Assembly: GCA_937891465.1 (NCBI GenBank)
Contig: CALAHF010000124.1
Span: 1 to 46,083, forward strand
Direction of reading: 5' to 3'
DNA from: an uncultured Verrucomicrobiales bacterium
Lineage (GTDB): Bacteria; Verrucomicrobiota; Verrucomicrobiia; Verrucomicrobiales; DEV007
Length of the DNA stretch: 46,083 bases
The notes under the pieces were generated by a model. It saw nothing but the letters and a program-made list of their open reading frames with translations, was not told where the DNA came from and ran no database searches. This document shows positions 15,532 to 23,300 of this stretch, in pieces. The translations under genes were made by a program, and so were the position numbers. Each line of letters starts with the position of its first letter. Position 1 is the first letter of the stretch.

Positions 15532-15927
15532 TTAATTTTCGTATTCAACATTGCCGTCGAAAAAAAATAACTCCGGTGATTTATCAGAGCCTCCTATTGG
15601 GTAAGATCCGTGTTCGGTAACCACCGTTGCGCCAGCTCGCCCGGAATCGAATTCAGCCTTCAATTCCGAATAGATAAGTCGCTCTAAGTTATCTACTTCT
15701 TTAGCGTTTGAGCGCTTAAGGAAGATGTAAAAAGAATCCACTCCCCGCCTGCTGCGATGGGTTATATCCCGCTTGGATATTTTGCTCAAAATCTTGCTGA
15801 CGCGCTTGGGGTCAACTTCCTTAGTGTTGACCAATACGATTGCATCATCACTCGAAACGTTGAATTTAGGCTGGCATGAGCACAGTAAGAGCAAGAGCGT
15901 GAAAGCAAATGTCAGCCTGGTTTTCAT
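15532..15927 (-). CDS. Small hypothetical lipoprotein
   Basis: A 131-residue predicted lipoprotein. From the ATG at 15927 the signal peptide MKTRLTFAFTLLLLLCSCQP carries a lipobox at Cys18 (Cys16 possible). The mature part (SSDDAIVLVNTKEVDPKRVS) looks like a small alpha/beta domain. It partly resembles the next protein in size and class, so the two may be a pair. It starts 17 bases after the sucB stop, on the same strand, so it could be read through from the sucA-sucB operon. Function unknown. Confidence 0.6.
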   Translation of the reverse strand: MKTRLTFAFTLLLLLCSCQPKFNVSSDDAIVLVNTKEVDPKRVSKILSKISKRDITHRSRRGVDSFYIFLKRSNAKEVDNLERLIYSELKAEFDSGRAGATVVTEHGSYPIGGSDKSPELFFFDGNVEYEN

Positions 15928-15943
15928 GTTACGTTCGCTACGA

Positions 15944-17176
15944 TTACACCCCAACCGCCAAGCGCTCGGGATCTTCGAGACATTCTTTGACGCGAATCAA
16001 GAACGTCACCGCTTCTTTTCCGTCTACCAAACGGTGATCGTAGCTGAGCGCCAAATACATCATCGGGCGAATCACGACTTCGCCGTCGATTGCCACGGGG
16101 CGCTGTTGAATCGTGTGCATTCCGAGAATTCCGCTTTGCGGTGGATTCAAAATCGGAGTGCTCAAGAGCGAACCGTAAACACCACCGTTTGAAATGGTAA
16201 ACACGCCGCCCTGCAAATCGCTCAGCTGAATCTTTCCATCTCGGGCTTTCCCTGCGTAATCAATGATGCTTTGCTCGATCTCGGCGAACGACTTTTCTTC
16301 GCAATCGCGAATCACAGGGACCATCAAACCTTTCTCGGTCCCAACAGCGACACCGATATCGTAGAAGTGATTCTGAATGATCTCACCGTCTTCGATTTGA
16401 CCATTGATCGAGGGCACCGCCTGCAATCCTTCGACCACGGCTTTGATGAAAAATGACATGAAGCCTAGCTTGGTCCCATGCTTGGAAACGAATGAGTCTT
16501 GAACCCGCTTGCGAAGCGCCATGATGTTGGTCATGTCGACTTCGTTGAACGTCGTCAGAATAGCGGCATTTTGCTGCGCGCTCACCAGATGATCGGCGAT
16601 TTTGCGACGAAGCGGCGACATCTTGTGCCGACTCGTGCGGCCAACTCTAGGGGCTTCAGTCGTTGCTGGTGCGGAACTCGCAGCTGGAGTTGAAGCAGCC
16701 AGTTTCGCAACTGAAGCACCTTCAGCGATGGCAAGGACGTCTTCTTTCGTTATTTTGCCGTTGGTGCCGGTTCCGGTTACAGAGGACAAATCGATCCCTT
16801 TGTCTTCTGCAATCTTCTTTGCAACCGGAGTCGCTTTCACATCATCATTTCCTGAAGTTGAGGCAGCCGGAGCAGGTGCTTCTGATTTCTCAGAACCGCC
16901 GTCCGCTGATCCCGTGGCGGTATCCGATCCCGCAGGCGCTTCGCCTTCTTCGATCAATGCGACCACAGCGCCGATATCAACTTCATCGCCTTCGCTGACC
17001 TGGTACTTCAGAATACCATCAAATCCGGCCGGTAACCCTTGCGAGACTTTGTCCGTCTCGAACGAAAGGATATCGTCATCTTTGGTTACATAGTCACCGT
17101 CATTTTTCAGCCATTCACTGATGGTTGCGGAGGTGATCGATTCGCCGACGGACGGCATCTTGATTTCGTTGGACAT
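15944..17176 (-). CDS. sucB: 2-oxoglutarate dehydrogenase E2, dihydrolipoyl succinyltransferase
   Basis: SucB transfers the succinyl group from E1 to CoA in the 2-oxoglutarate dehydrogenase complex (TCA cycle, cytoplasm). The 410 residues show the three family parts. The lipoyl domain has Lys43 in [13 protein letters not shown]; a linker rich in Ala/Pro/Ser follows; the peripheral E1/E3-binding domain ([20 protein letters not shown], about residues 116-150); and the catalytic domain ending in [13 protein letters not shown] with His381 and Asp385. The gene lies 43 bases after sucA, on the same strand. Its leader on the minus strand is pyrimidine-rich (CCTCTTACCTTTT). No lpd (E3) gene is nearby. 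Confidence 0.96.
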   Translation of the reverse strand: MSNEIKMPSVGESITSATISEWLKNDGDYVTKDDDILSFETDKVSQGLPAGFDGILKYQVSEGDEVDIGAVVALIEEGEAPAGSDTATGSADGGSEKSEAPAPAASTSGNDDVKATPVAKKIAEDKGIDLSSVTGTGTNGKITKEDVLAIAEGASVAKLAASTPAASSAPATTEAPRVGRTSRHKMSPLRRKIADHLVSAQQNAAILTTFNEVDMTNIMALRKRVQDSFVSKHGTKLGFMSFFIKAVVEGLQAVPSINGQIEDGEIIQNHFYDIGVAVGTEKGLMVPVIRDCEEKSFAEIEQSIIDYAGKARDGKIQLSDLQGGVFTISNGGVYGSLLSTPILNPPQSGILGMHTIQQRPVAIDGEVVIRPMMYLALSYDHRLVDGKEAVTFLIRVKECLEDPERLAVGV

Positions 17177-17219
17177 GACTTAAAAGGTAAGAGGTTCTAA
17201 AAATTCAAATTGAGGATGA

Positions 17220-20003
17220 TCAGACGTTAAATGCCTCTTCGACGAGCGCTTTTTGTTCGCGTTTATGAATCGCTTTGGAACCGGTCGACGTACTCGCTGC
17301 CGAACCGCGACCCGCGTAACGAACTTTGTGCTCAGTCAGCTTCTGGAGGCGCGGGCCAATGAATGACCACGCTCCCATATTCAAGGGTTCTTCCTGACAC
17401 CACACGATTTTGCTGGCCGCTTCGTATTTCTTCGCGAGCTCCTTCATTTTCTCGCGATGGTAAGGATAAAGCTGTTCCATCCGGACAATCGCGACATTCT
17501 CGATGTTGAGCCGTTTACGGTAGTCATCCAGATCGTAGAACACTTTTCCTGAGCAGAAGACAACCCGATCAATCCGATCCGGTTCACGAAGCTCCTCGAA
17601 ATCATCATCAATAATTTCCTGAAAAGACGTGCCTTCAGCCATCTCATCAAGTGATGACATACAAAGTGAATGATTCAAAAGACTCTTGGGAGTCATCAAA
17701 ATAAGTGGCTTCCGGATATCGTCCCGCACCATCTGGCGACGCAACACATGAAAATACTGAGCCGGCGTCGTCAGGTTACAAACCTGAATATTATTCTCGG
17801 CACAAAGCTGTAAAAATCGTTCCAATCGAGCTGAGCTGTGCTCTGGGCCCTGCCCTTCGTAACCGTGAGGCAACAGCATCACCAAATTGCTATTCCGCTG
17901 CCACTTAGACTCGGCAGAGGTAATGAACTGATCGATAATCACCTGCGCGCCATTCGCGAAATCACCAAACTGAGCCTCCCACAACGTGAGCATATCGTCC
18001 GTCATCAGCGAATACCCGTATTCAAACCCCAGAACAGCAAACTCAGACAACAGCGAATTGTAGACCCACAACTTAGCCGTTTGCCCCTCATCCATCCGAT
18101 TCAACGGCACATAACGATCGCGGGTTTCCGGATGATAAAGCACCACATGACGCTGAGCGAACGTTCCCCGACGACAATCCTGACCGGAAAGACGAACGTG
18201 CTGACCTTCTTTGATCAGGGTTCCGAACGCGAGCGACTCCGCAAATGCCCAGTTGATCCCCTCACCGGTTTCCATTGCCTTTTGACGAGGCCCGAGAAAA
18301 CGCTTGTCCAATTTGGCGTTGATCATGACCCCTGCCGGAACGCGGGAAATCTTAGTGCCGACTTCATCGAGCAACTCTCGTTTCACCCCGGTAGGAACCC
18401 GTTCGAAATTGAACGGAGGCTGAGCCGCGCCGACTGCGCCCGAATATTCATCACGATTACCCTTCTTCTCCGCTTCCTGAAGTTCAGATAGCTGCTGATC
18501 CATCTCAGCCCGGTAATCATCTTCAATAGCAGAAACCTCTTCGCGTGTGAAATCGCCAGCCGCCACCAATGCATTGCCAAAAACGGTCACCGGTGTGTCA
18601 TGCGCACGAATATTGCGATAGGATTTCGGTAATGTGAACGCAGGTTCATCCCCCTCGTTGTGTCCGTGGCGACGGTAGCAAACGATATCGAGAATGACAT
18701 CCAGCTTGAACGTATTGCGGAAATCCAATGCCAGCTCAGCCGCAAACATCACATCCAATGGCGAATCACCATTCACATGAAGGACCGGCGCATCAATCAT
18801 CTTGGCGACATCTGTGCAATACGCTGATGATCGAGCATCTTCCGGAGTCGTTGTAAAACCGACCTGATTGTTCACCACGATATGAATCGTTCCACCCGTG
18901 CGGTAACCGCCCAACTTCGATAAATTCAGCGTTTCAGCAACACTGCCCTGCCCTGCAAAGGCGGCATCTCCGTGTATCAAAATTGGCAAAATCGGAACGC
19001 GCTTCGAACCCGAATCGCGCAGATTGGGATCATTCGCACGTTGCCGCGCGCGGGCTTTCCCTTCAACCACAGCATTTACGGCTTCAAGGTGACTCGGGTT
19101 TGCGGCCAGGTGAATCCTGATTTCGTGACCCGAATTAGTCTTGCGCATGCTATCAAATCCCAGGTGGTATTTCACATCACCATCACCCGCGACCAGATTC
19201 GGGACATAGTTCTCCGAGAACTCATACAAAAGGATTTTCAGCGGCTTCTTTAGAAAATTCGCCAGAACATTCAAACGGCCGCGATGAGCCATTCCCATAA
19301 TGATTTCCTTCTGCTTCCGCTCGCCGGCGCGTTCCACGATCGCATTCAGCGCCACCATGAGAGATTCGCCTCCCTCAATCGAAAAACGCTTTTGCCCGAC
19401 GTATTTACGATGCAAAAATTCCTCAAAAGCCTCCGCATGAGTCAACCAGGTCAACGCATCTTCCTTCTTTTCCCGGGAAATATCAGGCTCCGACAGCCGG
19501 GCCTCGATCCGATCCCGCATCCAATGCCGCACATTTGGCTGGCTGATATGCATGAATTCATAACCGATCTTCCCACAGTAAATTGCTTCAAGCTGAGTAA
19601 TTAACTCCCTCAACCTCAATACTTTGCCGCTTTTGAAAAACTGAGTTGAAACATCCTCATCCAGATGAGCCACCTGAAATCCGAGCTCCTTTAAATTGAG
19701 CACCTCCGGCTCCGGCGGCGCTTCATCCAGCGGATTTACCCACGCTTTGGTGTGGCCCAACGTCCGGTAAGTGTAGACCAGCGTGACAATGCGCGCTCGA
19801 GTCGTCGTATCGAGCGAACTCGCAATTTCCGTTGCGGTGTTCGGAGCAGATTTGCCACCCTTCGGCGGCGTTGCCATCCCCAATTCAAAACCCTCGAAAA
19901 AACAAGCCCAGTCAGATTCGACAGAATCAGGGTCGGATTTCCATTCGGCGTATTTGCTATCAAGCAAATCAGCATTGGCGCGCGCGGCTATCGAAGAACT
20001 CAT
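17220..20003 (-). CDS. sucA: 2-oxoglutarate dehydrogenase E1 component
   Basis: SucA is the thiamine-diphosphate-dependent decarboxylase of the 2-oxoglutarate dehydrogenase complex. The ATG at 20003 gives 927 residues, the usual length. The N terminus (ANADLLDSKYAEWKSDPDSV) is the E2-interacting arm. Characteristic blocks are RFSIEGGESLMVAL, MGMAHRGRLNVLANF, HLAANPSHLEAVNAVVEGKA and HGDAAFAGQGSVAETLN, and the ThDP/Mg region GDSPLDVMFAAELALDFRNT with YRRHGHNEGDEP. The longer TTG start at 20006 adds one residue and is less likely. Operon: sucA-sucB. The minus-strand leader before the start is pyrimidine-rich (CACCGTCTCTTTTGTTC). Confidence 0.97.
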   Translation of the reverse strand: MSSSIAARANADLLDSKYAEWKSDPDSVESDWACFFEGFELGMATPPKGGKSAPNTATEIASSLDTTTRARIVTLVYTYRTLGHTKAWVNPLDEAPPEPEVLNLKELGFQVAHLDEDVSTQFFKSGKVLRLRELITQLEAIYCGKIGYEFMHISQPNVRHWMRDRIEARLSEPDISREKKEDALTWLTHAEAFEEFLHRKYVGQKRFSIEGGESLMVALNAIVERAGERKQKEIIMGMAHRGRLNVLANFLKKPLKILLYEFSENYVPNLVAGDGDVKYHLGFDSMRKTNSGHEIRIHLAANPSHLEAVNAVVEGKARARQRANDPNLRDSGSKRVPILPILIHGDAAFAGQGSVAETLNLSKLGGYRTGGTIHIVVNNQVGFTTTPEDARSSAYCTDVAKMIDAPVLHVNGDSPLDVMFAAELALDFRNTFKLDVILDIVCYRRHGHNEGDEPAFTLPKSYRNIRAHDTPVTVFGNALVAAGDFTREEVSAIEDDYRAEMDQQLSELQEAEKKGNRDEYSGAVGAAQPPFNFERVPTGVKRELLDEVGTKISRVPAGVMINAKLDKRFLGPRQKAMETGEGINWAFAESLAFGTLIKEGQHVRLSGQDCRRGTFAQRHVVLYHPETRDRYVPLNRMDEGQTAKLWVYNSLLSEFAVLGFEYGYSLMTDDMLTLWEAQFGDFANGAQVIIDQFITSAESKWQRNSNLVMLLPHGYEGQGPEHSSARLERFLQLCAENNIQVCNLTTPAQYFHVLRRQMVRDDIRKPLILMTPKSLLNHSLCMSSLDEMAEGTSFQEIIDDDFEELREPDRIDRVVFCSGKVFYDLDDYRKRLNIENVAIVRMEQLYPYHREKMKELAKKYEAASKIVWCQEEPLNMGAWSFIGPRLQKLTEHKVRYAGRGSAASTSTGSKAIHKREQKALVEEAFNV

Positions 20004-20188
20004 CAAAGATTATTGAACAAAAGAGACGGTGGAAACAGTCGCGGCAAAGTGACACATTTCGAGATTATTCTTCGAAGAATTTGTTAAAAATCACGACTTC
20101 AAGGCAATTGGGAGCGGAACTTGGAAATATCCTCCAATTGGACCGTCCAATTGGTCGCAAAAGGCAATCAATCACAACAAAGCGTTTT

Positions 20189-20233
20189 ACGTACCAACAG
20201 GGTTGGTTCATCGATCAGACACTGTTTGATCGA
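20189..20233 (-). repeat. 45-bp palindromic repeat, copy 4
   Basis: Left arm ACGTACCAACAGGGT (20189-20203), loop TGGTTCATCGATCAG (20204-20218), right arm ACACTGTTTGATCGA (20219-20233). The loop matches the reverse complement of the consensus loop, so the element points to the minus strand. It lies 33 bases past the end (20267) of the minus-strand lipoprotein remnant and about 185 bases upstream of sucA. Confidence 0.85.
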
Positions 20234-20266
20234 AATGTCGTCACGACAACAAGTGGCATATTGGAA

Positions 20267-20890
20267 TTACTTTTCCAGCTTGCACGCGCTCCCGCTGACG
20301 ACCCGCCCCCCCACTATTGCTGCCCCGTAGCAATAAGCCCACTTTGATAACACTTTGCCGTCAGGTGCGATCCTGCATTTGAAATACATCCCGTTCTTAT
20401 TGTAGAAGGCAAGGTCACTGTAACTGTATTTTCCTTGTACGAAGCAAATTCTCGCCGTTGGATTCGTGCCGTCGCAGTAAAAGAGAGCAGAAAGGGCACT
20501 GACTCCTTTATTGTTCTCAACAAGGTGACTCAGCTTCCCTTCGCTGTCATAATGAAACTCGTAATAATAGGATTTATCAGGCGGAACGGTAGGATCTCCC
20601 GCCTTTGCTTCCGTTGACGACCAGCCCTTCAGAACTGTGAGACGTTCCTGTGTGGTATTTGACCGAAGTAAGATCGGCTCCCGGGATACCTGTGTTTTTT
20701 TCGACTTTGGAAACGAATTCCTGCAGGTATCTAAGCGCTGACTCTTCAGATGGCTCGGGCTTTCCTGCAATAACCGTTTCCGCCTTTGCCGCAAGAAAGA
20801 CCGGTTTCGGCGTCACGTTTGGCGTTTCTTTACTGCAGCTAAACAGTGCCAGCAGCAGTATATTAATGTAACTGTAAATCCCTTTTTCAT
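20267..20890 (-). pseudogene. Lipoprotein gene with two frameshifts
   Basis: Read on the minus strand from ATG 20890, the frame begins MKKGFTVTLI and then breaks. Two bases further in, another frame gives ILLLALFSCSKETP, an ideal lipobox; removing a duplicated TA near 20855 would join them. This second frame runs to about residue 75 (FVSKVEKNTGIPGADLTSVK) and breaks again near 20650. The third frame (TTQERLTVLKGWSS, then YYYEFHYDSEGKLSHL and AFYNKNGMYFKCRIAPDGKVL) runs to the stop at 20267. The joined product would be a lipoprotein of about 205 residues with a C-terminal 'FYDxxG' beta-repeat flavour. It is either a recently decayed gene or two sequencing errors. No known family assigned. Confidence 0.65.
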
Positions 20891-21138
20891 ATTGAATTGC
20901 ATTATCACGGTCTTCTAGAATTACTTCGACGGCAACACCTTCTCAAGCGTCAGCAGGGATTTCTTTGTTGGACGCTCTAATCATGCCTGTCACAGCGGAA
21001 AGCGGGCGCTCGATAAGCGCCGCGGTTCCGTCCTTCGACTCCGGGCGGGTCAGACGTCTCCATCCAAGTGCTTATTTGGCGCATCTGGTTGACAAGCCTT
21101 CACCTGTTCTTATGCCACCTTGTTAGTCGTTCATTTAG
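20891..21138. other. Intergenic stretch without genes
   Basis: About 250 bases, GC-rich in the middle, with an imperfect palindrome centred on GGCGCT-CGATA-AGCGCC (about 21010-21027). No ORF, terminator or repeat copy was found. Confidence 0.5.
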
Positions 21139-21666
21139 TCATGGGTAGAAAGCGTAAATGCCGTGGGGCCGGGTGAACGCATCCGGGGGTTCTTCATCCA
21201 AAAGCCGTCCGTTGACATTGTAGGATTTAATTTCGTCTTTGAAGTCTAAATACTTCATCTGTGTCGCAGGAACGGCGGAAAAGTCACAGTTCGTAAACGT
21301 TGTCCACGGTCGATAGTTACCCATCACAAGGCGGACGTCTCTCAACGTGCAATTCACGAACGTCAGTTTCTCAATCTTGATGCCCTTGAAGTCTTCCAAA
21401 TCAATCGCTTCCTCCGTGTCCTTGACCAGAATCTGGACAGGCTCTCCGCCCCCGTAGTAATCGAGACCACTGCCACGAATCAGGCTTCCGATTGCGCCGG
21501 AAATACTGATGTCCCTGACCCTGTCGCCTGCCAGCGAGAACTCGCTATCGGGATAATGCGATCGAATCCTCCAGACTGCGTTCCCCCGCGTGAGTATGTA
21601 GCCCGCTGAAAACACAAGAACGACGAGTACCGCCAAAATCACTTTTCGAATTACCGGGCGCTTCAT
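21139..21666 (-). CDS. Hypothetical membrane-anchored protein
   Basis: A 175-residue protein with a basic N terminus and one membrane helix (residues about 8-25, ILAVLVVLVFSAGYIL), so a type II-like anchor or uncleaved signal. The rest is a soluble beta-rich domain with LTFVNCTLRDVRLVMGNYRP and TTFTNCDFSAV, giving a loose pentapeptide-repeat or beta-helix flavour. The C terminus ends in FTRPHGIYAFYP. No family recognised. It sits in the accessory patch between the frameshifted lipoprotein and a 51-codon gene. The 11-base motif ATTCCTTTAAC lies 13 bases before its start and also directly before the small upstream gene. Confidence 0.55.
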   Translation of the reverse strand: MKRPVIRKVILAVLVVLVFSAGYILTRGNAVWRIRSHYPDSEFSLAGDRVRDISISGAIGSLIRGSGLDYYGGGEPVQILVKDTEEAIDLEDFKGIKIEKLTFVNCTLRDVRLVMGNYRPWTTFTNCDFSAVPATQMKYLDFKDEIKSYNVNGRLLDEEPPDAFTRPHGIYAFYP

Positions 21667-21719
21667 TCAGTTGGACAACGTTAAAGGAATGGCGCGCCGG
21701 TGGGAAGCTCTGAATCTAA

Positions 21720-21875
21720 TCAAACGGCTTTCTCGGCGGCACCATCTCTAGCTTGTTCTGCTTCTTCTAATTCTGCTTTGATTGGTTCAGATAACTGACC
21801 TATTTGGATCCGGAAAAGTAAAACGTCGAGCGGTTCAATTTTCCGATTGAATTTTGAATGGCTAAAGCCCCTCAT
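21720..21875 (-). CDS. Small hypothetical protein of 51 residues
   Basis: A short minus-strand frame from ATG 21875 to TGA 21720. The product has a basic N terminus (MRGFSHSKFNRKIEPLDVLL) and an acidic helical C terminus (PIKAELEEAEQARDGAAEKA), which looks like genuine protein rather than random frame. There is no Shine-Dalgarno; ATTCCTTTAACA immediately precedes the start. The next minus-strand gene begins 54 bases further on. No homologue recognised. Confidence 0.4.
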   Translation of the reverse strand: MRGFSHSKFNRKIEPLDVLLFRIQIGQLSEPIKAELEEAEQARDGAAEKAV

Positions 21876-21899
21876 TGTTAAAGGAATCGAGAAATCACT

Positions 21900-23300
21900 T
21901 TGTGTTGCAGAAATAGCGTTCCCACCGAATCTGCGCGCGTCTTGAAACCATCCAAATTAACTTCCCGCTTGTGGCGTGCTGACTCCCCATTCCTGCCCAG
22001 ACCGATTGGTGGAAAAGTCTTTTACGGGTGGGTGATCGCGATTGTTTCGACGATTGGAGTGTTATTTTCAATCCCGGGGCAAACGATGGGATTCAGCGTC
22101 TTCACGGAAGTCCTCATGGAAAACTTGGGGCTTACCAGGGTTCAGTTGAGCTCCGCTTATTTTGCCGGCACAGTTGCTTCAGGGCTCACGCTTCCCGCGC
22201 TGGGACGGCTTTACGATTTCTGGGGCGGTCGCAAAATGGCGGTCATTTCGGCATTGATCACGGGCGTGGTTTTGTTTTATCTCGCAGTGACAAAGCAATT
22301 TGCGGCGTTTCTATCCTCGAACCTGCCTGACTCGTGGAGCCTCGCCGTTTCGTTCATCGTGATCGGACTTGGGTTTTACTTGATTCGGGCCTCGGCTCAA
22401 GGAGTGCTGACAATGAGTGCCCGAAATTTGATCGGGAAATGGTTCGATGTTCGGCGCGGACTGGTGTTTGCGATGGTTGGGATTGCCACCTCGTTTGGAT
22501 TTTCGTCGGCTCCGAAATTTCTCGACATGCTGATTCTGAAATTTAGCGCTGAAGGAGCTTGGATGATTCTCGGAATTCTCACGATCTGCGTGATGGCTCC
22601 CCTCGCCTGGTTTTTCTTCCGCGATTCGCCGGAAGATTGTGGGATGGAAATGGATGGAGGCAAGATTGTTACCAAAGGAAAAGAGAATCTCGACATGGTG
22701 ATTCATCGCGACTTTTCGCGCGCGGAAGCGGTCCGGACCTATTCATTCTGGCTATTCGCCCTGTCGTTTTCGTTTTTCTCGCTCTACTCAACGGCGTTCA
22801 CGTTTCACATTGTTTCGCTGGGTGAAGAATTTGGATTTAAAAAGGAATCGATGATCAGCCTGTTCATTCCGATGGCCGCAGTCAGTGTGGTGACGAGTTT
22901 GTTTTGTGGAGTGATCAATGCAAAGACCCGCCTGAAATGGCTGCTCGCAGGAATGAATTGCGGGGCCCTTCTCGGGGCAATCGGCTTGATGCGCCTTTCA
23001 GAGCCGGGAGGAATCGCGCTTTATGTAATTGGAAACGGCATTTGCGGCGGCTTCTTCGGATCGCTTTCAGGAATCGTTTGGCCTCGATTTTTTGGCCGCG
23101 AGCATCTCGGCGCGGTATCTGGCGTCAACATGAGTGCCATGGTGATCGCCAGTGGAATCGGTCCGCTTGTTTTTGCCCTCTCTGTGCAGGCAGCTGGTTC
23201 ATACAGCTGGGCACTTGCTGCCAGCGTTACGATTCCAGCACTCCTATTCTTTGGAAGCTTTTTTGCGGACAATCCGCAGCGGAAAAGGACTTCTGCTTAA
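21900..23300 (+). CDS. MFS transporter (OFA/monocarboxylate-transporter-like)
   Basis: An integral inner-membrane protein of up to 466 residues with 12 predicted helices in two halves. The first helix block begins KVFYGWVIAIVSTIGVLFSI, typical of the oxalate/formate antiporter (OFA) and MCT-type branch, which often starts with YGW. The loop after helix 2 contains the MFS motif A variant GRLYDFWGGRKM; the central cytoplasmic loop is FFRDSPEDCGMEMDGGK. No ATG exists near the 5' end: TTG 21900 or TTG 21942 are the candidate starts. It converges with the LptF/LptG-like gene, and the two stops overlap by 4 bases. Substrate unknown, possibly a small carboxylate. Confidence 0.8.
   Translation: MCCRNSVPTESARVLKPSKLTSRLWRADSPFLPRPIGGKVFYGWVIAIVSTIGVLFSIPGQTMGFSVFTEVLMENLGLTRVQLSSAYFAGTVASGLTLPALGRLYDFWGGRKMAVISALITGVVLFYLAVTKQFAAFLSSNLPDSWSLAVSFIVIGLGFYLIRASAQGVLTMSARNLIGKWFDVRRGLVFAMVGIATSFGFSSAPKFLDMLILKFSAEGAWMILGILTICVMAPLAWFFFRDSPEDCGMEMDGGKIVTKGKENLDMVIHRDFSRAEAVRTYSFWLFALSFSFFSLYSTAFTFHIVSLGEEFGFKKESMISLFIPMAAVSVVTSLFCGVINAKTRLKWLLAGMNCGALLGAIGLMRLSEPGGIALYVIGNGICGGFFGSLSGIVWPRFFGREHLGAVSGVNMSAMVIASGIGPLVFALSVQAAGSYSWALAASVTIPALLFFGSFFADNPQRKRTSA

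Noticed and set aside
20960-21680. Integron-like gene cassette: GTTGGAC occurs near 20968 and 21668, flanking one ORF, and the sequence after the 21139 stop has TAACAAGG
   Set aside because: No matching RYYYAAC partners at attC spacing, no attC-like secondary structure at the correct position, and no integrase in the window.
21770-21815. TGGTTCAGATAACTGACCTA and TTTGGATCC, similar to the minus-orientation loop and right arm
   Set aside because: Spacing and left arm do not fit; it lies in the small 51-codon gene and may be chance.
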